The position numbers were made by a program, and so were the translations under genes. The notes below the pieces were generated by a model, which did not search any database, was not told the origin of the DNA, and saw only the letters and a list, made by a program, of their open reading frames with translations. This document shows, piece after piece, positions 1 to 11,269 of a DNA stretch of 64,000 nucleotides; position 1 is the stretch's first letter, and each line of letters opens with the position of its first letter. The stretch comes from Siphonodentalium dalli (lineage: Eukaryota > Mollusca > Scaphopoda > Gadilida > Siphonodentaliidae): NCBI GenBank assembly GCA_032622095.1, contig CP136067.1, forward strand, positions 50,073,899 to 50,137,898, written 5' to 3'.

Positions 1-119
1 GCAATAAAGATATATATGCCTAGTTGAACATCACCGCGCGAGATTCCACATCAGACAACTTGGCAGAACGCCGCAGTCTGAATTAGCGGGCGTAGGTTCC
101 TGACATGCGCGAAAATCGG

Positions 120-645
120 GAACAATGCAGTTTAGATTAAAGGTACTCAATCCGATAAAACTCCTCTCAATTACTATTTCGATGGCTTCGGGGGTCAAAA
201 ATATTTGATTCGAGTCGAGGAAGTCACCCATCAAAGCTCAGATTTGTTAGATATCGATTTTAGAAATCTATTATTTTTCATTATCGGGAATTGTTTCTGG
301 CCCAGAAGACAGTAAAAAATTCGTTGTTATTACCAACTTGATCATAGAGTTATCCATCCTTGTCTGTTTGAATATAATTTTGGCGTAAAATCTCGAGCAT
401 GTTACCAAATTGACGGCAGTTATTGGTACTCATCTCGAGAACATAAGAATTTTCAAAAATCAATATCTAATAACTCTGAGCTTTGTTTGATGGGTTCCTC
501 GACTCGAATCAAATATTTTTTACCCCCAAAGCCAAAGAAATAGTAATATAGGACCCTCTGATCGGATTGTTGTTGTTGGAATCTGTTGAGATGGGGACCC
601 TCTTTACGGGTTGAGTACCTTTAAACAGATGTATTTGTTTAAATT
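120..645. repeat. Diverged fold-back inverted repeat
   Basis: Two arms match in opposite orientation. The left arm (about 125-270) carries AAAGGTACTCAA, then AAATATTTGATTCGAGTCGA near 207-226, then a TTAGATATCGATTTT-like stretch. The right arm (about 440-640) carries the same blocks in reverse order on the other strand. The outer blocks match best; the interior is diverged and the right arm has about 50 extra bases near 548-600. No clear TSD is visible. This is most likely an old fold-back DNA transposon. Apparent short reading frames here come from the repeat. Confidence 0.6.
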
Positions 646-2339
646 ATCATGGACAAGGTAAATTGATATACAGCTATTAAAAATTATGGGATTGCATGAC
701 AATTGATGGTATCACTTATGTATACCGCATCCCCCAGTTGTTATTACTCTGAAATATATAAATAGATACCAATGGCAAAGCAAGATGTGGACCAATGGAG
801 AATAATCTTGTTCAAAGTAGTTATTTTTAGAAATATTATATCCAAATTGGCAACACACACCGCCATTATTTTATATTAATTCAATGCAGTGACTCTCGAT
901 GGCGAAATCGTTTTCGTTAGTTTATAGCCGATAGATGCGTCCCGAATCGAGTTGTAAATATTTACAACTGAGCGTAGATCAGACGATGTTTTCTATGGAG
1001 TGGTACCGTTGATATGCTTCATATATTCGGCGATGTTAATAGAATGTTATATTCCTCCAATGTGCATATCGCATGAATACTAACTTATAAGTTTCACGCA
1101 CCCGAACAAGTCCATAATATGTCTCTAATATGATTTAACAGACATTTCAATGTTCCGGTCGATACAGTGTCATCGAAGCAATGAACACTCATAGAGCCAG
1201 TGCCTCGATAAATATGAGAACAATTTGATTGAATCCAGAATATCTAGATCACCTAGAGAACCTGGCCAATCGGACATACTTTATGTTCTGGAAAATTAAG
1301 TATAGGATAATGGCTGAAAACTCTACTTTATTTCAGGGAATGGACCGACCGAGGCCGTAGGCCGAGATCGTTCCATTCGCTGAAATAATGTACAGTTTAA
1401 AGCTATTATCTGACTTAAAACATGGCCGAGTCCATGTGTTTGATGCGTCACCTCTTATAAGAATGGATATAACCCGAAATTGGATAAAGACACCTGAGTT
1501 TACAATGTGTTGGCCCTGTTGGGCCCTATCCAATCGCTCATTGGCTGCATGGATGGCGTGACATCTTAACCCATTGTCAACTTAATGGACTGGCAGTACC
1601 CCATTGCGTGTCCGACCGTGGGATGAACACGACATACCGATAATGAGCTCCTTCTGCGATAGATTTACGAATATCGTCGGGAGTTTTGCCCTTACATTTC
1701 GGCATTTGTATTAAATTATTTATGCGGCATATTTCGGATTTTGCGGAGAATTATACATTGAATGGCAGATGGGGGCGAGCGGTATGCATAATCGGAGATT
1801 TTGCGATCTTATATAGTTTGAGATCGCGGGTAATACTGAAGATCGCAGGACTACATTTACATGTATATTACTTTATCATAGTTTAGATTTTATCGTGAGG
1901 GGTGCTTCACCATGCCACCCGGGAACGGAATTAGAATGGAGAAATTTTAACAGTTGAAAATTCAATAGCTATTCATGAAACGACATGCCTGGAATTTGAA
2001 GTTATACACACACCCTCACTCCAATCAGAGTGACAAGGCTCTCTATATATAGGTCTATCCCTAATTCTGTCATATTCAAGCAATCAATAAGAGCCATATT
2101 ATACTTGAAAACTATTGTCTATAGATAGCTACATGCATACATTATGGTATCATACATGCAAGTCATATAAAATGAAATCGTCCACAGTAAAGTATAACCG
2201 TTCATTAAGTTGGATATTGAGCGTCCGTTATTAAAATAATGGATCATTGTTTGTAAAATAATTTACGATCTCGACAACAACCATCCATTATCCTACAAAC
2301 TGGACTCGATGAACAAAGGAGTAACGTCATAGCCATGTT
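646..2339. other. Spacer without recognisable gene
   Basis: AT-rich sequence with only short reading frames and no codon structure or domain that I recognise. The one ordered element is a short hairpin at 1328-1388. Nothing else could be supported. Confidence 0.5.
1328..1388. repeat. Short imperfect hairpin
   Basis: TTATTTCAG then GGAATGGA pair with TTCCATTC then TGAAATAA around a GAGGCC-GTA-GGCC centre. The stem is about 25 bp with small mismatches. No TIR or TSD was identified; it may be a remnant of a palindromic element or fortuitous. Confidence 0.4.
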
Positions 2340-2369
2340 TTAACCCTTTACCCAACAGAACGGCCCTGT

Positions 2370-2438
2370 GCCAATGCATTCTCTTATATATGCGAGTCGA
2401 CCATAGGTCGCCTCGCATATATAAGAGAATGCATTGGC
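2370..2438. repeat. Internal palindrome A of piggyBac-type MITE
   Basis: A 69-bp inverted repeat running from GCCAATGCATT to AATGCATTGGC. The centre is asymmetric (GTCGACC-AT-AGGTCGCC), which gives the palindrome a direction. Confidence 0.9.
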
Positions 2439-2517
2439 TTAACACATTAAAAATTATAAAATTGTTAAAGAATGTAAGAAAAAATGGTAAAAAGTGTTAA
2501 AAAAAGATTTTTTTTAG

Positions 2518-2586
2518 GCCAATGCATTCTCTTATATATGCGAGGCGACCTATGGTCGACTCGCATATATAAGAGAATGCATTGGC
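2518..2586. repeat. Internal palindrome B of piggyBac-type MITE
   Basis: The same 69-bp palindrome as at 2370-2438 but inverted: its centre reads GGCGACC-TA-TGGTCGAC. The two are separated by an AT-rich linker of about 80 bp. Confidence 0.9.
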
Positions 2587-2739
2587 ACAGGGTATAACTA
2601 TAACCATCACAATGTGGTCAATGAGCCGGTTCCAATGATATCCATATTTGTATGGTTTTATTGAGACAGACCGAAGATATTTTAGGCTGTTGAAGCTTTA
2701 TTTGGCCGGTTTTGGCCGGTTTGTTGGGTAAAGGGTTAA

Positions 2740-3080
2740 GGGCAGATTTTACCGTAGTTGGTGTCGGACATAACTTGTCCGTATACAGCATGTGGTCGCC
2801 CTATAATTGGACTGGTGCTGTTAGAACGTCTATTTTAGGACTGTCCAGACGGCGGCTGACGTGTCATCGCTTCGTTTGTTGAACTAATTAACTGAGCATC
2901 TGAAAATAAATTAATGAGAACCAAAAACCCTTCATGGACTATCCTTGTATCAATTACCACCTAATACGCAACGTGACGTCATGATCAATGTCGTTCATAT
3001 GTTTATGAACCCATTAGTCCCTGAGGAAATCACCGGGGGTTGTCGGACACGAACGCGCCGTAGACTGAGTATTCAGCACG
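2740..3080. other. Spacer
   Basis: Between two MITEs. No reading frame, repeat or RNA gene recognised. Confidence 0.5.
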
Positions 3081-3297
3081 TACAGTCATGCTCAAATTAA
3101 GTGACCCTTTAACTATAGAATTATTATACAGAATTTTTCAGGATTTAGTCAGAAATAATGCTTGCTGCCATTCACTGGAAAGCTCTCAGCAAGAGCTTTC
3201 CAATGAATGGCAGTAAGCCATATTTGTGACTAAATCCTGAAAAATTCTGTATAATAATTCTATAGTTAAAGGGTCACTTGATTTGAGCATTACTGTA
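3081..3297. mobile_element. Palindromic Tc1/mariner-type MITE
   Basis: A 217-bp element that is nearly one long hairpin with arms of about 100 bp. The ends read TACAGTCATGCTCAAAT and ATTTGAGCATTACTGTA, so TA borders both ends as expected for Tc1/mariner insertion. The arms continue through GTGACCCTTTAACTATAG and its complement; the short loop lies around CTCTCAGCAAGAG. No coding sequence. An internally deleted Tc1/mariner family member is the simplest reading. Confidence 0.85.
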
Positions 3298-3452
3298 TGG
3301 GTTTGGCAAGAAATCTGGTATATAATCAGTGTTGTTACCCTTCACGCATCTCCAGGAGAGTGGAGCGAAACGGTCGTGATTGCTTCGATCCTTATTAGTT
3401 CCTCTTCTGTCAGAGCGTTGAGCACGGGTGAGTCGTTTGGCCTCGCCTCAGG

Positions 3453-4320
3453 GTGCAGCTGCCCCCGTGCTTAACGCCAGTGAAACGGTTTTGGATTAGG
3501 CTTATGGATTTAATCCCAGACGCCGTGTTGGCCGCAGTACAAAGGAGTCGGGTATTGGACATTGCTAACTGGAGTCTCCAGTCTAGCAGGGGATACCTGA
3601 CCCTTTGCCTGGAGTTCCGGACCGAAGATGCTGGTATCCAGAGATCACAGGACCGGGACACCAACTCCAAGACTGCCTCCTGTCACTTGAGTGGGAAGAA
3701 GAAGGGGCCGCCCAAGAAAAAGACGCATGCGAGGAAAAGAAGGAACGCCGCCAGACGAGCCAAATGGAAGAAGAGGGGGGTGACTGTTGATCTGCCAGTC
3801 ACCCCTCCCCTTGTGGTTCAGCCGATGTTTGTCCAATGTCACAGCCGGCAGGTCGGAGTTGTCTGAGAGACGCCCAGATGACCCGACCTGCATGGAGACA
3901 GGCGACATCGCACCAGCTAGCAGGGACTCCGTCGATCTTCCGGAGGTCCCTGTTGTCGTCGTCGAGGCAAGCGGAACAAGGGAGCAGGAAACCACCCCTG
4001 CTGTTCCTGCCGCCTGCTTCGATGTGGAACTGGACAGCTTGCCACCACGGACACCGGAGTACCAGCACATCCCGGTGTCCCCCAGCTCCACCACCACCAC
4101 CACCACCACCACCAAATCATGCAGCAAAATGACAAAAGAAGAATTCGAAGAATACTTGAGAAAGAACCAGCAATTCACGAAAGATCAGGAAAGAAAAGCA
4201 CAACTAACTATCCAAAAGACTCTTCAGAAATCTCAACCTCCTCCATCACCACAATCATCGACCGAAAAACCGAATGCAAAGAAAAAAAAGGAAAAAGAAA
4301 AGATAAAGTCAACATCATAA
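3453..4320 (+). pseudogene. Decayed multi-copy protein gene, copy A
   Basis: Two overlapping open stretches in different frames look like one protein broken by a frameshift: 3453-3866 and about 3787-4320. In order: an N-terminal stretch with DIANWSLQSSRG, a strongly basic block with KKKTHARKRR and RAKWKKR, a proline/acid-rich linker with ERRPDD and VPVVVVEAS, the motif LPPRTPEYQHIPVS, a poly-threonine run encoded by a (CCA)n microsatellite at 4088-4113, then a charged helical tail with MTKEEFEEYLRK and a lysine-rich end. The same blocks recur in copy B about 1.1 kb downstream, so it is a repeated gene or element part. The basic block suggests nucleic-acid binding and resembles accessory ORFs in invertebrate retroelements, but I do not recognise the family firmly. 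A typical stop and an A-rich 3' region (AAAATAAAGG) follow. Confidence 0.5.
4088..4113 (+). repeat. (CCA)n trinucleotide microsatellite
   Basis: About eight CCA/ACC units inside copy A, read as poly-threonine in the gene's frame. On the other strand it yields a misleading tryptophan or valine run. Confidence 0.85.
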
Positions 4321-4565
4321 AAATGCTTATTTGTTTTTTTTTCTTTTTTTTTTCTCAAAATAAAGGCAAAAACATGAGGGGTTAAGGAAAGGGTCACTCG
4401 ACCCTTTCGACAATCCCGGGCTAGCCCCCCGAATCACTCACCCTCTCACGCATCTCCATATTCATTCATTCGAGCTCCGACCGCCGGTGGGGTATAAGAC
4501 GTCCTGGCTTGAGCGCTCCCGGACTTCTACCACCTGGCGATCGGATTACTGACTTCAGCTGGACA

Positions 4566-5236
4566 ATGGATTCGTCTATAATCACCACTGAAGTCAGGCT
4601 CGTGCTGAGCTCATTCAACCTGGATCATTGCCTGACATGGAATTTACACCGGTCAGGCAGCCAGGTTGACTTATTTTTTGACTTACCGGGTTGCACCTAC
4701 ACGGTCCTTTTCAGGACCCTCTGCCGGTCGTAACCGTTGTAGCTGGAGACCACCAGCTACCTGGGGACGGAGGAGTGAAGAAGAGGAGGCGGGGGAGAAA
4801 GAAAACCCCGTCCATATGAAGACGGGATGCGGACATGAGGGCCAAGTGGAAATATGGGCGAGCTGAGAGACGCCCAGCTCCCCAACTTGGCCTCCGCCGA
4901 CGATGCCATTGACGACATCACCACCAGACACATGCAGGGACGCCGATGTCACCCGGATGTCCCTGCTGTCGTCATCGAGGCCAGCTGAGACAGGGTCGCC
5001 GGTGGCACCCGAACGTCCCTGTCGCTGACTTCGTGGTTGAGATGGACACGCTTCCACCAAGGACACCGGAGTACCATCATATCCCGGTGTCCTCCATCTC
5101 CACCAGTGACAACAACACCGGTAACACCACCAGCAGCTCTGCCGCTTCCATTGCAGAAACCCACCTCTGCGATGACGTAATAAAATGGGCAAAAGAAATA
5201 CGTGAAACTTCCAGAAAAGAAACAGAAAAAAAGTGA
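4566..5236 (+). pseudogene. Decayed multi-copy protein gene, copy B
   Basis: A second copy of the gene at 3453-4320, in tandem and the same orientation. An N-terminal stretch (4566-4731) with CLTWNLHRSGSQ ends at a stop. The basic block (KKRRRGRKK, then a stop, then MRAKWKYG near 4835), an ERRPAP block and the motif LPPRTPEYHHIPVS near 5050-5092 follow in more than one frame, then an asparagine/serine/threonine-rich stretch and a charged tail with DVIKWAKEIRETS. The stops and frame changes mark it as non-functional. Conservation of separated motifs between A and B shows a true former coding sequence. Function unknown. Confidence 0.45.
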
Positions 5237-5520
5237 AAGCGGCAGCAGCGTCAACACTAACAACAACACCAGCAACAACATCAACCGATAGAAGAAAAAA
5301 GAAACCGAAGAAAAAAAACACATGTCTAGATAATTTTTCACCCCTTCATAGTTATGTTTATGTTTTACCATTCTCATAACCTCGATCATCATTCAAAAGT
5401 GGTTGTAGGGGAGGGGTTCCGCCCCTTCAAATCCTCCCGGGTCATTCCCAAATCCCCAATAAATAAAATTCACTCATCTCTTATTGGACACTATAGCTGA
5501 ATCAGGTTCCCATCGGGAGC

Positions 5521-5860
5521 CTTTTTTCGGCGTCGGAGGGGCCTGCGGCCCCTTTGTGTGTTAAGTGCCCGTGGCCATTGTGTGCGCTTCGGGCATACGG
5601 CAGACAGATCCTACTCTTTTATATATATTGATCATATTATTATGCTACTTCAGTATATCCTCGGGCAGATAGGTTCATATTGGACCTAAATATTGACATT
5701 GGTTCATATTGGACTTATTTGGTTCTGATATAAGCCCAAATTGGACTTATGCCAGTTATTTTGCTGGATGGTGCGGGCAAAAGTGAAAACACATCTATAA
5801 AGAGCGTACATTGGTGCTGAATTAGGCCCATAGTGAGCGTATTTGTTTTGTTTTTTATCT
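5521..5860 (+). repeat. Dispersed repeat R1, copy 1
   Basis: Begins TTCGGCGTCGGAGG, followed by a GC-rich head, ATATTTATA-like sequence, then GTTCATATTGGAC, GCTGGATGGTGCGGGC and AAAGAGCGTACATTGG. It matches the block at 5889-6160 and partly that at 22662-22840. No coding capacity, no clear ends. It carries a one-base variant of the AAAGAGCGTT motif described at 22091. Confidence 0.6.
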
Positions 5861-5888
5861 ATTTAATACATTTTTTAAAATCTAAATT

Positions 5889-6160
5889 TCAGCGTCGGAA
5901 TGGCATGCGACCCCTGCACAAAGGGTCATGCGGCTGGCTCCTTTGTGCGTTAGAGGCCTGCATCACCAATGTGCGCTTCGTGAACATTTGTGCCTGCATA
6001 TAGGTTCATATTCAACTTATTTGAAATAAGCCAAGCCCACAGTAGAGGACTTATACCCGTTATTATGTTGGATGGCGCGGGCCACAGTGAAATCACATAT
6101 ATGAAGAGCGTACATCTTGTCTGCAAATAGGTTCATATTGAACCTAACTATTCACATTTA
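5889..6160 (+). repeat. Dispersed repeat R1, copy 2
   Basis: A second, diverged copy of the 5521-5860 repeat, in direct orientation: TTCAGCGTCGGAATGG head, GTTCATATTCAAC, TGTTGGATGGCGCGGGC and GAAGAGCGTACAT in the same order, with internal deletions. Confidence 0.6.
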
Positions 6161-6439
6161 TTTGATTCTGAAAAAGGTAAAGTAGCCAATGCCGTTTTTT
6201 TCTCGATCTTCTTAAAAGCTTAACAATAACAGATAAGATATGCAATGATCTGTGTGGATATTTGGAAATACCAGCCAGGCCCAGTTGCAGGGAACATGCG
6301 TTACTATCACAAACGTACCCACCTGGGGTCAATACTATGAAACTTTTTCTTTGTAAGAATCTACAATTGTTTGTAAGAAATAACAATTTATCATTCCGCC
6401 AATACTATGAACCTACGATTACAAACATAAATCACAAAT
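6161..6439. other. Spacer
   Basis: No gene or repeat boundary recognised. Phrases such as AATACTATGAA recur at 6394 and 6490, which hints at degraded repeat sequence. Confidence 0.4.
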
Positions 6440-7150
6440 AGTACGTGTTCTTTGTATTTACAAATATCTCCAATCACAAAGAATGTTCGAGTACTATGAA
6501 ACATAATTTTTCAGTTTTCGCACCCTTAACACGGATAATATATATATCTATGATACGCAGGGACGTGGCGACAAGGGGTCGATTCACCCCCTCGGGAAAA
6601 TATTTTGTCAGCTGGAAATTTCAAGTACAACCCACAGGGACGTCGCGACAAGGGGGTTGGGTTATGTTTCTCGCTCCAAACATTTTATCAACACGTTCAA
6701 CAGCTGGAAATTTGATACCTGAAACAACATGAATTGGAAATTTTACAACAACAATAGGTTGAACTTGTTCTGTTATTTTGTTTTTTTCCAACAATTTATT
6801 AGGGGGTATGTTTTGTTTTAGACCAACATTTGCATATTTACCTCCTTTGGTCAAAAGTTTGGATTGAAATGGCCTATATTTAGAAATTGTCAAACCTTAT
6901 GGTGTGTCAGCTTGGGTGTGATGTAGCAGTATGTGTTCCTTGTAACTACTGAAATTACCCAATTTATTGAAAGTTACAACGTTAAGAACTTGTCTAGAAT
7001 GTCTATATAGGGTGTCAAACATAAATTGTCGATTTTCACATCCTTAAACCAGAGCATATAACCATCTGATTCGCAGGGATGTAGCCCCCTTATGAAAATG
7101 TGTTATCAATGGAAATCTCATAAACAGGGACATGGCGATAGTGGTCTTGG
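6440..7150 (+). repeat. Direct repeat pair with CAGGGACGTGGCGA motif
   Basis: A block at about 6500-6690 (TTTTCGCACCCTTAA, GATACGCAGGGACGTGG, AGCTGGAAATTT, CAGGGACGTCGCGAC) recurs at about 7030-7145 (TTTTCACATCCTTAA, GATTCGCAGGGATGTAG, ATGGAAATCT, CAGGGACATGGCGA). Related ACGTCCCTG strings occur at 8042, 8412, 14446 and 30161. The motif resembles a transposon terminus, but no matched TIR pair with TSD could be set. Confidence 0.45.
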
Positions 7151-8098
7151 GAACACGATGCCTGGCACATTACAGCTGTTCAGAATAGGATGGGGCGAGT
7201 AGCCGCCAAATCGTATGAGTCACAACATCTCTGACAAAAGTTAGTGATTAATACAAATAGTGAGTGATACTTGCGGATTATAGCCAACATTAGCATGTAA
7301 CATGTACTTACCATAATCAATGATATATCCAAGAATGGATAAAAATGACGCGTGTTCCCAATGTGAGTATGATTTTTCGCTCAAGAATGCATTGCGGATT
7401 ATCCTTTGAGTTTCAATCGTCGACGCGAATGCATTTGGTCACGGTAAAGGACACGAATACGAAGATGCAAGCACAATTTTCATAAATGACTAGATCATAA
7501 ATGCAGTGACGTGGCAAGATGCTCTTTTTTTTTTCGAAACGTCGATATCCAACTGTGTATCCCCACCCCTCAATTATAAACAATTATAAAATTGTTTACC
7601 CCGGTTGGCTTCTGATTTTCAAGCTGTAACAGTAAGTTGTGCACCCCCGCCCCTTGGATTGGACATATTGACTAAATATGACTAACTTAGTGTTAGTCAC
7701 AAACGTTTTGAGTAACTTTGGTCAATTATTGGAATTATTTGCACATAATTCAGCAGCTTTAATTTACGCCTTCCAATTGACTAAGAAAAGTCCCCATTTC
7801 TTAGTCGTTATGACTAACATCACCCTAGTAATTTTGATTAATGTTATGCCTCAGTCATGTTGGCTGAACTAAGTCAGTCATCCTGAGGTTTTGTTTTGTT
7901 ATCAACGTAGAAAAATTAAAATACTTTCCTCTTGATATACGATTCCATCGTTATGTGGAATTTATAGGCATTTTTTTGTTCAAAGGGTGCATATGGAAAT
8001 TATAGGATGGACACCCCGTCGCCAAACTGAGCCCATATAGCCACGTCCCTATCTAGATATATTATAAGATATCGGAGCAGTTTGAAATTATAAAATGA
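7151..8098. other. Spacer
   Basis: No supported gene. It includes short T-rich runs (7527-7536) and C-rich stretches. Reading frames are short and random-looking. Confidence 0.5.
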
Positions 8099-8107
8099 CA
8101 CTCCTAT

Positions 8108-8396
8108 TGGTTTGGTTTGGTTTATTAGGGTTTATCGACGTTCTAGCCGCTATGCCACACACGACGTTGTCAATTTTACGGATGGAGGAAAGACCACGCA
8201 GAGGCTCGATTTCACCGAGAAATCGTCCCACTGCGTGTAGAAACCACCGACCCCCGGAAAGCAACTGACAAACTTGCCCAGATACACGATTCCGGTCACC
8301 CTCCATATGACGGGGTTAGAACCAGCTTCGTCAGCACTGGACGGCATGTAACGGTGTAGTGCACCTGTCATTCTACCGACTGGCACTCCACCGCAC
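8108..8396 (-). mobile_element. tRNA-derived SINE
   Basis: On the minus strand the element starts GTGCGGTGGAG and has tRNA-like internal promoter parts: an A-box-like TGCCAGTCGGTAGA (close to the tRNA string CAGTCGGTAGA) and a B box GGTTCTAACCC about 60 bases on, matching GGTTCNANNCC. A body of about 200 bp follows, then a 3' tail of AAACC units (AATAAACCAAACC). It is flanked by the perfect 9-bp duplication CACTCCTAT (8099-8107 and 8397-8405), proving retroposition. Transcription would be by RNA polymerase III; mobility would depend on a partner LINE. Reading frames across it are not coding. Confidence 0.88.
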
Positions 8397-8405
8397 CACT
8401 CCTAT

Positions 8406-10064
8406 AACCGAAACCATTAACACGTCCCTGCTTCGATACACCCCTCCCGATAAAATGGAGCCACGTTACTGCCTCGATGTGTTATGATAAGAGTAGCGGA
8501 TCAGTTTGAAATAATAGGATGGTCACAATATATATAATGCTATACCATCAAAATAATATTTTATTTTCACAAACTGAATGGTTGTAAATTTGTAATTTGT
8601 AAAAACAATGATACCAAAATGTTTGTAGTACTCGGTATTACACTGACTTGTACTTACATACACACACTACAAACGAACCGTTTAATTGTTAACTTGCGCA
8701 GACAAGTGGTCATCAACTTAGCAATCCGTGAACCGATTGGATAGCTCTGATAAGCGTTCACCTCTCAACTTATGATTGGTTATTTCTTTTGTAACTTTGG
8801 CCCGCCGTGATTCAATATAGTGTTAATCTCTCACAGGCAAAGGTTTGTCCGTAAGCAATCTACAATAATCAACAGTAGATCTTTGTGAAATTTGCGAGAT
8901 TTTGTTAGCTCATCGTTTCATAGTACCGGCGTTCTCACTAATCACAATATGATAGCACGCATTGTAACTTCCCCATATAAATTGTTGTCAGTTATTTTAG
9001 CTCTATATACATGTCCGTCTAATTTGAACTGGTATTCAGATAACACTGATAACATGTGCATGGGAGCAGAGTGGGGAGTTAGTTTTTTCTAAGTTTTACA
9101 GCTGCCTTTTAGGGGTTTCACCTCTCGCCCAGTCTAAGGTATTACAATAATACGGCTAAGTTTTCCCTGTACTATGAAACCACTGTGATCGTTAACACAA
9201 ATTTGTAATTACAAATTAATAAATACAATTTGTATTTACAGGTATAAAATTGTTCATAGTATTGACCCCTGACCACTGCGAATGCACCGCTATCATACAC
9301 GTTTTATTACACAGTGAACTTACGTGCTTAAACGTGCGTGTAAGTTTGGGGTTACACATTCATGTCATGTTTCCACTTCTCCCATTATACCACAGTATAC
9401 ACACGTTGCAAGATACACCTGTGTGTAAGTGAACGTGGGTGTTGTTCGAATCGAATACCTCGGATTGCATACAACATCATATTTATTGACAGACATATCG
9501 ATTTTATTGTCTTCGACATGCTTACCTAAGGAAATCGTTGGCCACAAGCAAACGAGCAGGCAAAATATATTGGCCATAAAACATCAGCGATCGCAACAAG
9601 AGAGTCGTTGACATATCGTGTTCGCACTCCGCTATATATATGGTATTCCTCGTGGACTTGGCTGTAAACGCAAGCCTAATGCGGACATGAATTCGAGATG
9701 ACAGTCGAATCACCAAAGTAGTTTGTCACTTTCTGATTAAAACAAAAGATTAATGTCGATATCGATGTAAGTAGCTAGTCTAATCATCAGGGTATTTCAT
9801 CATATTCTAACCTTTTGATGATGGATGACAATAAAACATTTCCCGATTGATACACCTCTGGGACAATAAGTCAACGCGCACAGCCATATACCGGCGGTTC
9901 ATGTTCCTGTTTTAGCTCACGTCATTAAACGCGGACGCCGCAGATGTCAAATACATTAGCGATTCGATACCAGATTAGGGAATGCCAACTGATCGTTTAA
10001 ATACTAAGGGTGAAAGCAACCACTGTGTTCGCATATTCGTTTAAAGGCCTACTATGAAATTAGT
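8406..10064. other. Spacer without recognisable gene
   Basis: AT-rich with short reading frames only. Phrases such as ACTATGAAAC and TTCATAGTATTGACCCC recur here (9172, 9253) and near 6330-6510, suggesting old shared repeats. No domain, splice pattern or RNA gene could be supported. Confidence 0.45.
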
Positions 10065-10265
10065 TTCAACTGCTCATACAAGTCGCACCTTATCACATTT
10101 TCTTTAAACATATATTTATTTGTAAGCATAATATACATGGATTGGGGACAAGTTACAAAAACTTACTTAGCCCCTCTCTCGGTTTACAATCGTTTTATAC
10201 AAAATGGCGAAGAGAAATGAACAAGAACATACAAATTTAACAGAATCAAATACGTTGACAAGAAG
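10065..10265 (+). repeat. Dispersed repeat R2, copy 1
   Basis: Shares TATTTATTTGTA, ATTGGGGACAAGTTACA, CCCCTCTCTCGGTT and ATGGCGAAGA with 40640-40830, in the same order and orientation. No ends or coding capacity identified. Confidence 0.6.
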
Positions 10266-11195
10266 TGGCGGAATTCACATTCCTTTCTTGTGTTTACGGA
10301 CGGGGCGTCGAAACCGTTGTTACATTGCAAGACGCATTTTCAAACAGTAGAACGCGCTGTTATGAATGAACTGGCCGTCTTTACGCGTTTATTGTGAAAT
10401 GCTTGCATATCCTCAGAATTTACTACTTTTCTTTCCAGCGACAAACCATTATAGAACAGTTACAGCACCATCATACAATTGCAGCCAATACGCCATGGAT
10501 TTGATATAAGACTATATCTAATTGCGGTTCACGATTTGATAGCGATTTGTGATCAATCTGAGTAAAGGTGCCACGCGATATTAGGATTGTTTTTACAAAA
10601 TGAGCATCTAGATTTAAAGGCACGGGCGGCGTTCGTTGCAGAAATATTCATCTTGTTCAAATCGCCATTAACCGAAGGAATATTAAAATATATATAGTTT
10701 TGTTCATATGCCAAATATAATCAACGCGTAAATAGTATATTGTCGTCAAGACGTACGTTGGTGTACGTAAACAAGAACCTTCTCGTGTTACTGAAGTTTT
10801 GCGTCTGTTTACATAACACAGTGCAATTCTATTGGTTAATCACACACAAATGATATAAACGCTCTTTATTATTTACATATCAGGAAAACAGTAACAAATA
10901 ACGCTCTTTATGTTTACCATATTCGGGTCTAAACAAAAGCCAGGTTCTGTAACGTTTTTTGCTTTTGTTTATATAACAAAGGAAAAACATTTGACAATAA
11001 AATACTGTTTATGCTATATTTCTGAATGGTATAAGAACAAAGTCTGTCTATATTTTACTATTCTTTCTGTTTATGGTGGTTTTTGACGGAGTTGAATATT
11101 TTAACAGCATACCCACCGCCAACGCCCCCGTATCTTTAATCGACTGGATGGCGAAAGTTACTTAATCTGGATTCCCGATTTGATATTAAATTGCA
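10266..11195. other. Spacer with an AACGCTCTTT doublet
   Basis: No gene. The only ordered feature is a pair of identical decamers AACGCTCTTT at 10858-10867 and 10900-10909; see the motif entry at 22091. Confidence 0.45.
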
Positions 11196-11268
11196 TTTTT
11201 AATTAGATATGACATTTTTGTCCAGAATAGCATGCTATTCTTGACAAAAAATGTCATATCTAATTAAA
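11196..11268. repeat. 73-bp near-perfect palindrome
   Basis: Arms TTTTTAATTAGATATGACA and the complement ending ATCTAATTAAAA close on the centre AGAATAGCATGCTATTCT. It directly abuts the palindromic element at 11270, and the flank after that element also carries AATAGCATG. Confidence 0.8.
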
Positions 11269-11269
11269 A

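Larger units (their letters stand above)
2344..2735 (+). mobile_element. piggyBac-type MITE, copy 1, with two internal palindromes
   Basis: A 392-bp non-autonomous element flanked by the four-base target duplication TTAA (2340-2343 and 2736-2739). The ends are perfect inverted repeats starting CCCTTTACCCAAC. TTAA target and CCC-type ends are hallmarks of the piggyBac superfamily. There is no coding capacity. Inside lie two 69-bp near-perfect palindromes (2370-2438 and 2518-2586), which are reverse complements of one another, so a block of about 30 bp starting GCCAATGCATTCTC occurs four times. A near-identical copy in the opposite orientation lies at 25455-25847, which suggests fairly recent mobility. 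Confidence 0.9.
3345..5490 (+). repeat. Tandem duplication carrying copies A and B
   Basis: Each unit begins with CACGCATCTCCA (about 3345 and 4447) and ends in a segment with AATCCCGGG or CCTCCCGGG followed by an ACTCA-C block (about 4410-4445 and 5430-5480). The units are about 1.1 kb each and much diverged. The arrangement could be tandem gene duplication or two retroelement insertions side by side. Confidence 0.45.

Noticed and set aside
3645-5392. Minus-strand frames of 177 and 212 codons with poly-valine, tryptophan or phenylalanine runs.
   Set aside because: They are antisense shadows of the (CCA)n and lysine-rich coding stretches of copies A and B; only the plus-strand reading shows conserved motifs between the copies.
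8108-8396. A genuine tRNA gene on the minus strand.
   Set aside because: A- and B-box-like sequences are present, but no cloverleaf with matching acceptor stem could be drawn; the TSD and AAACC tail show a SINE.
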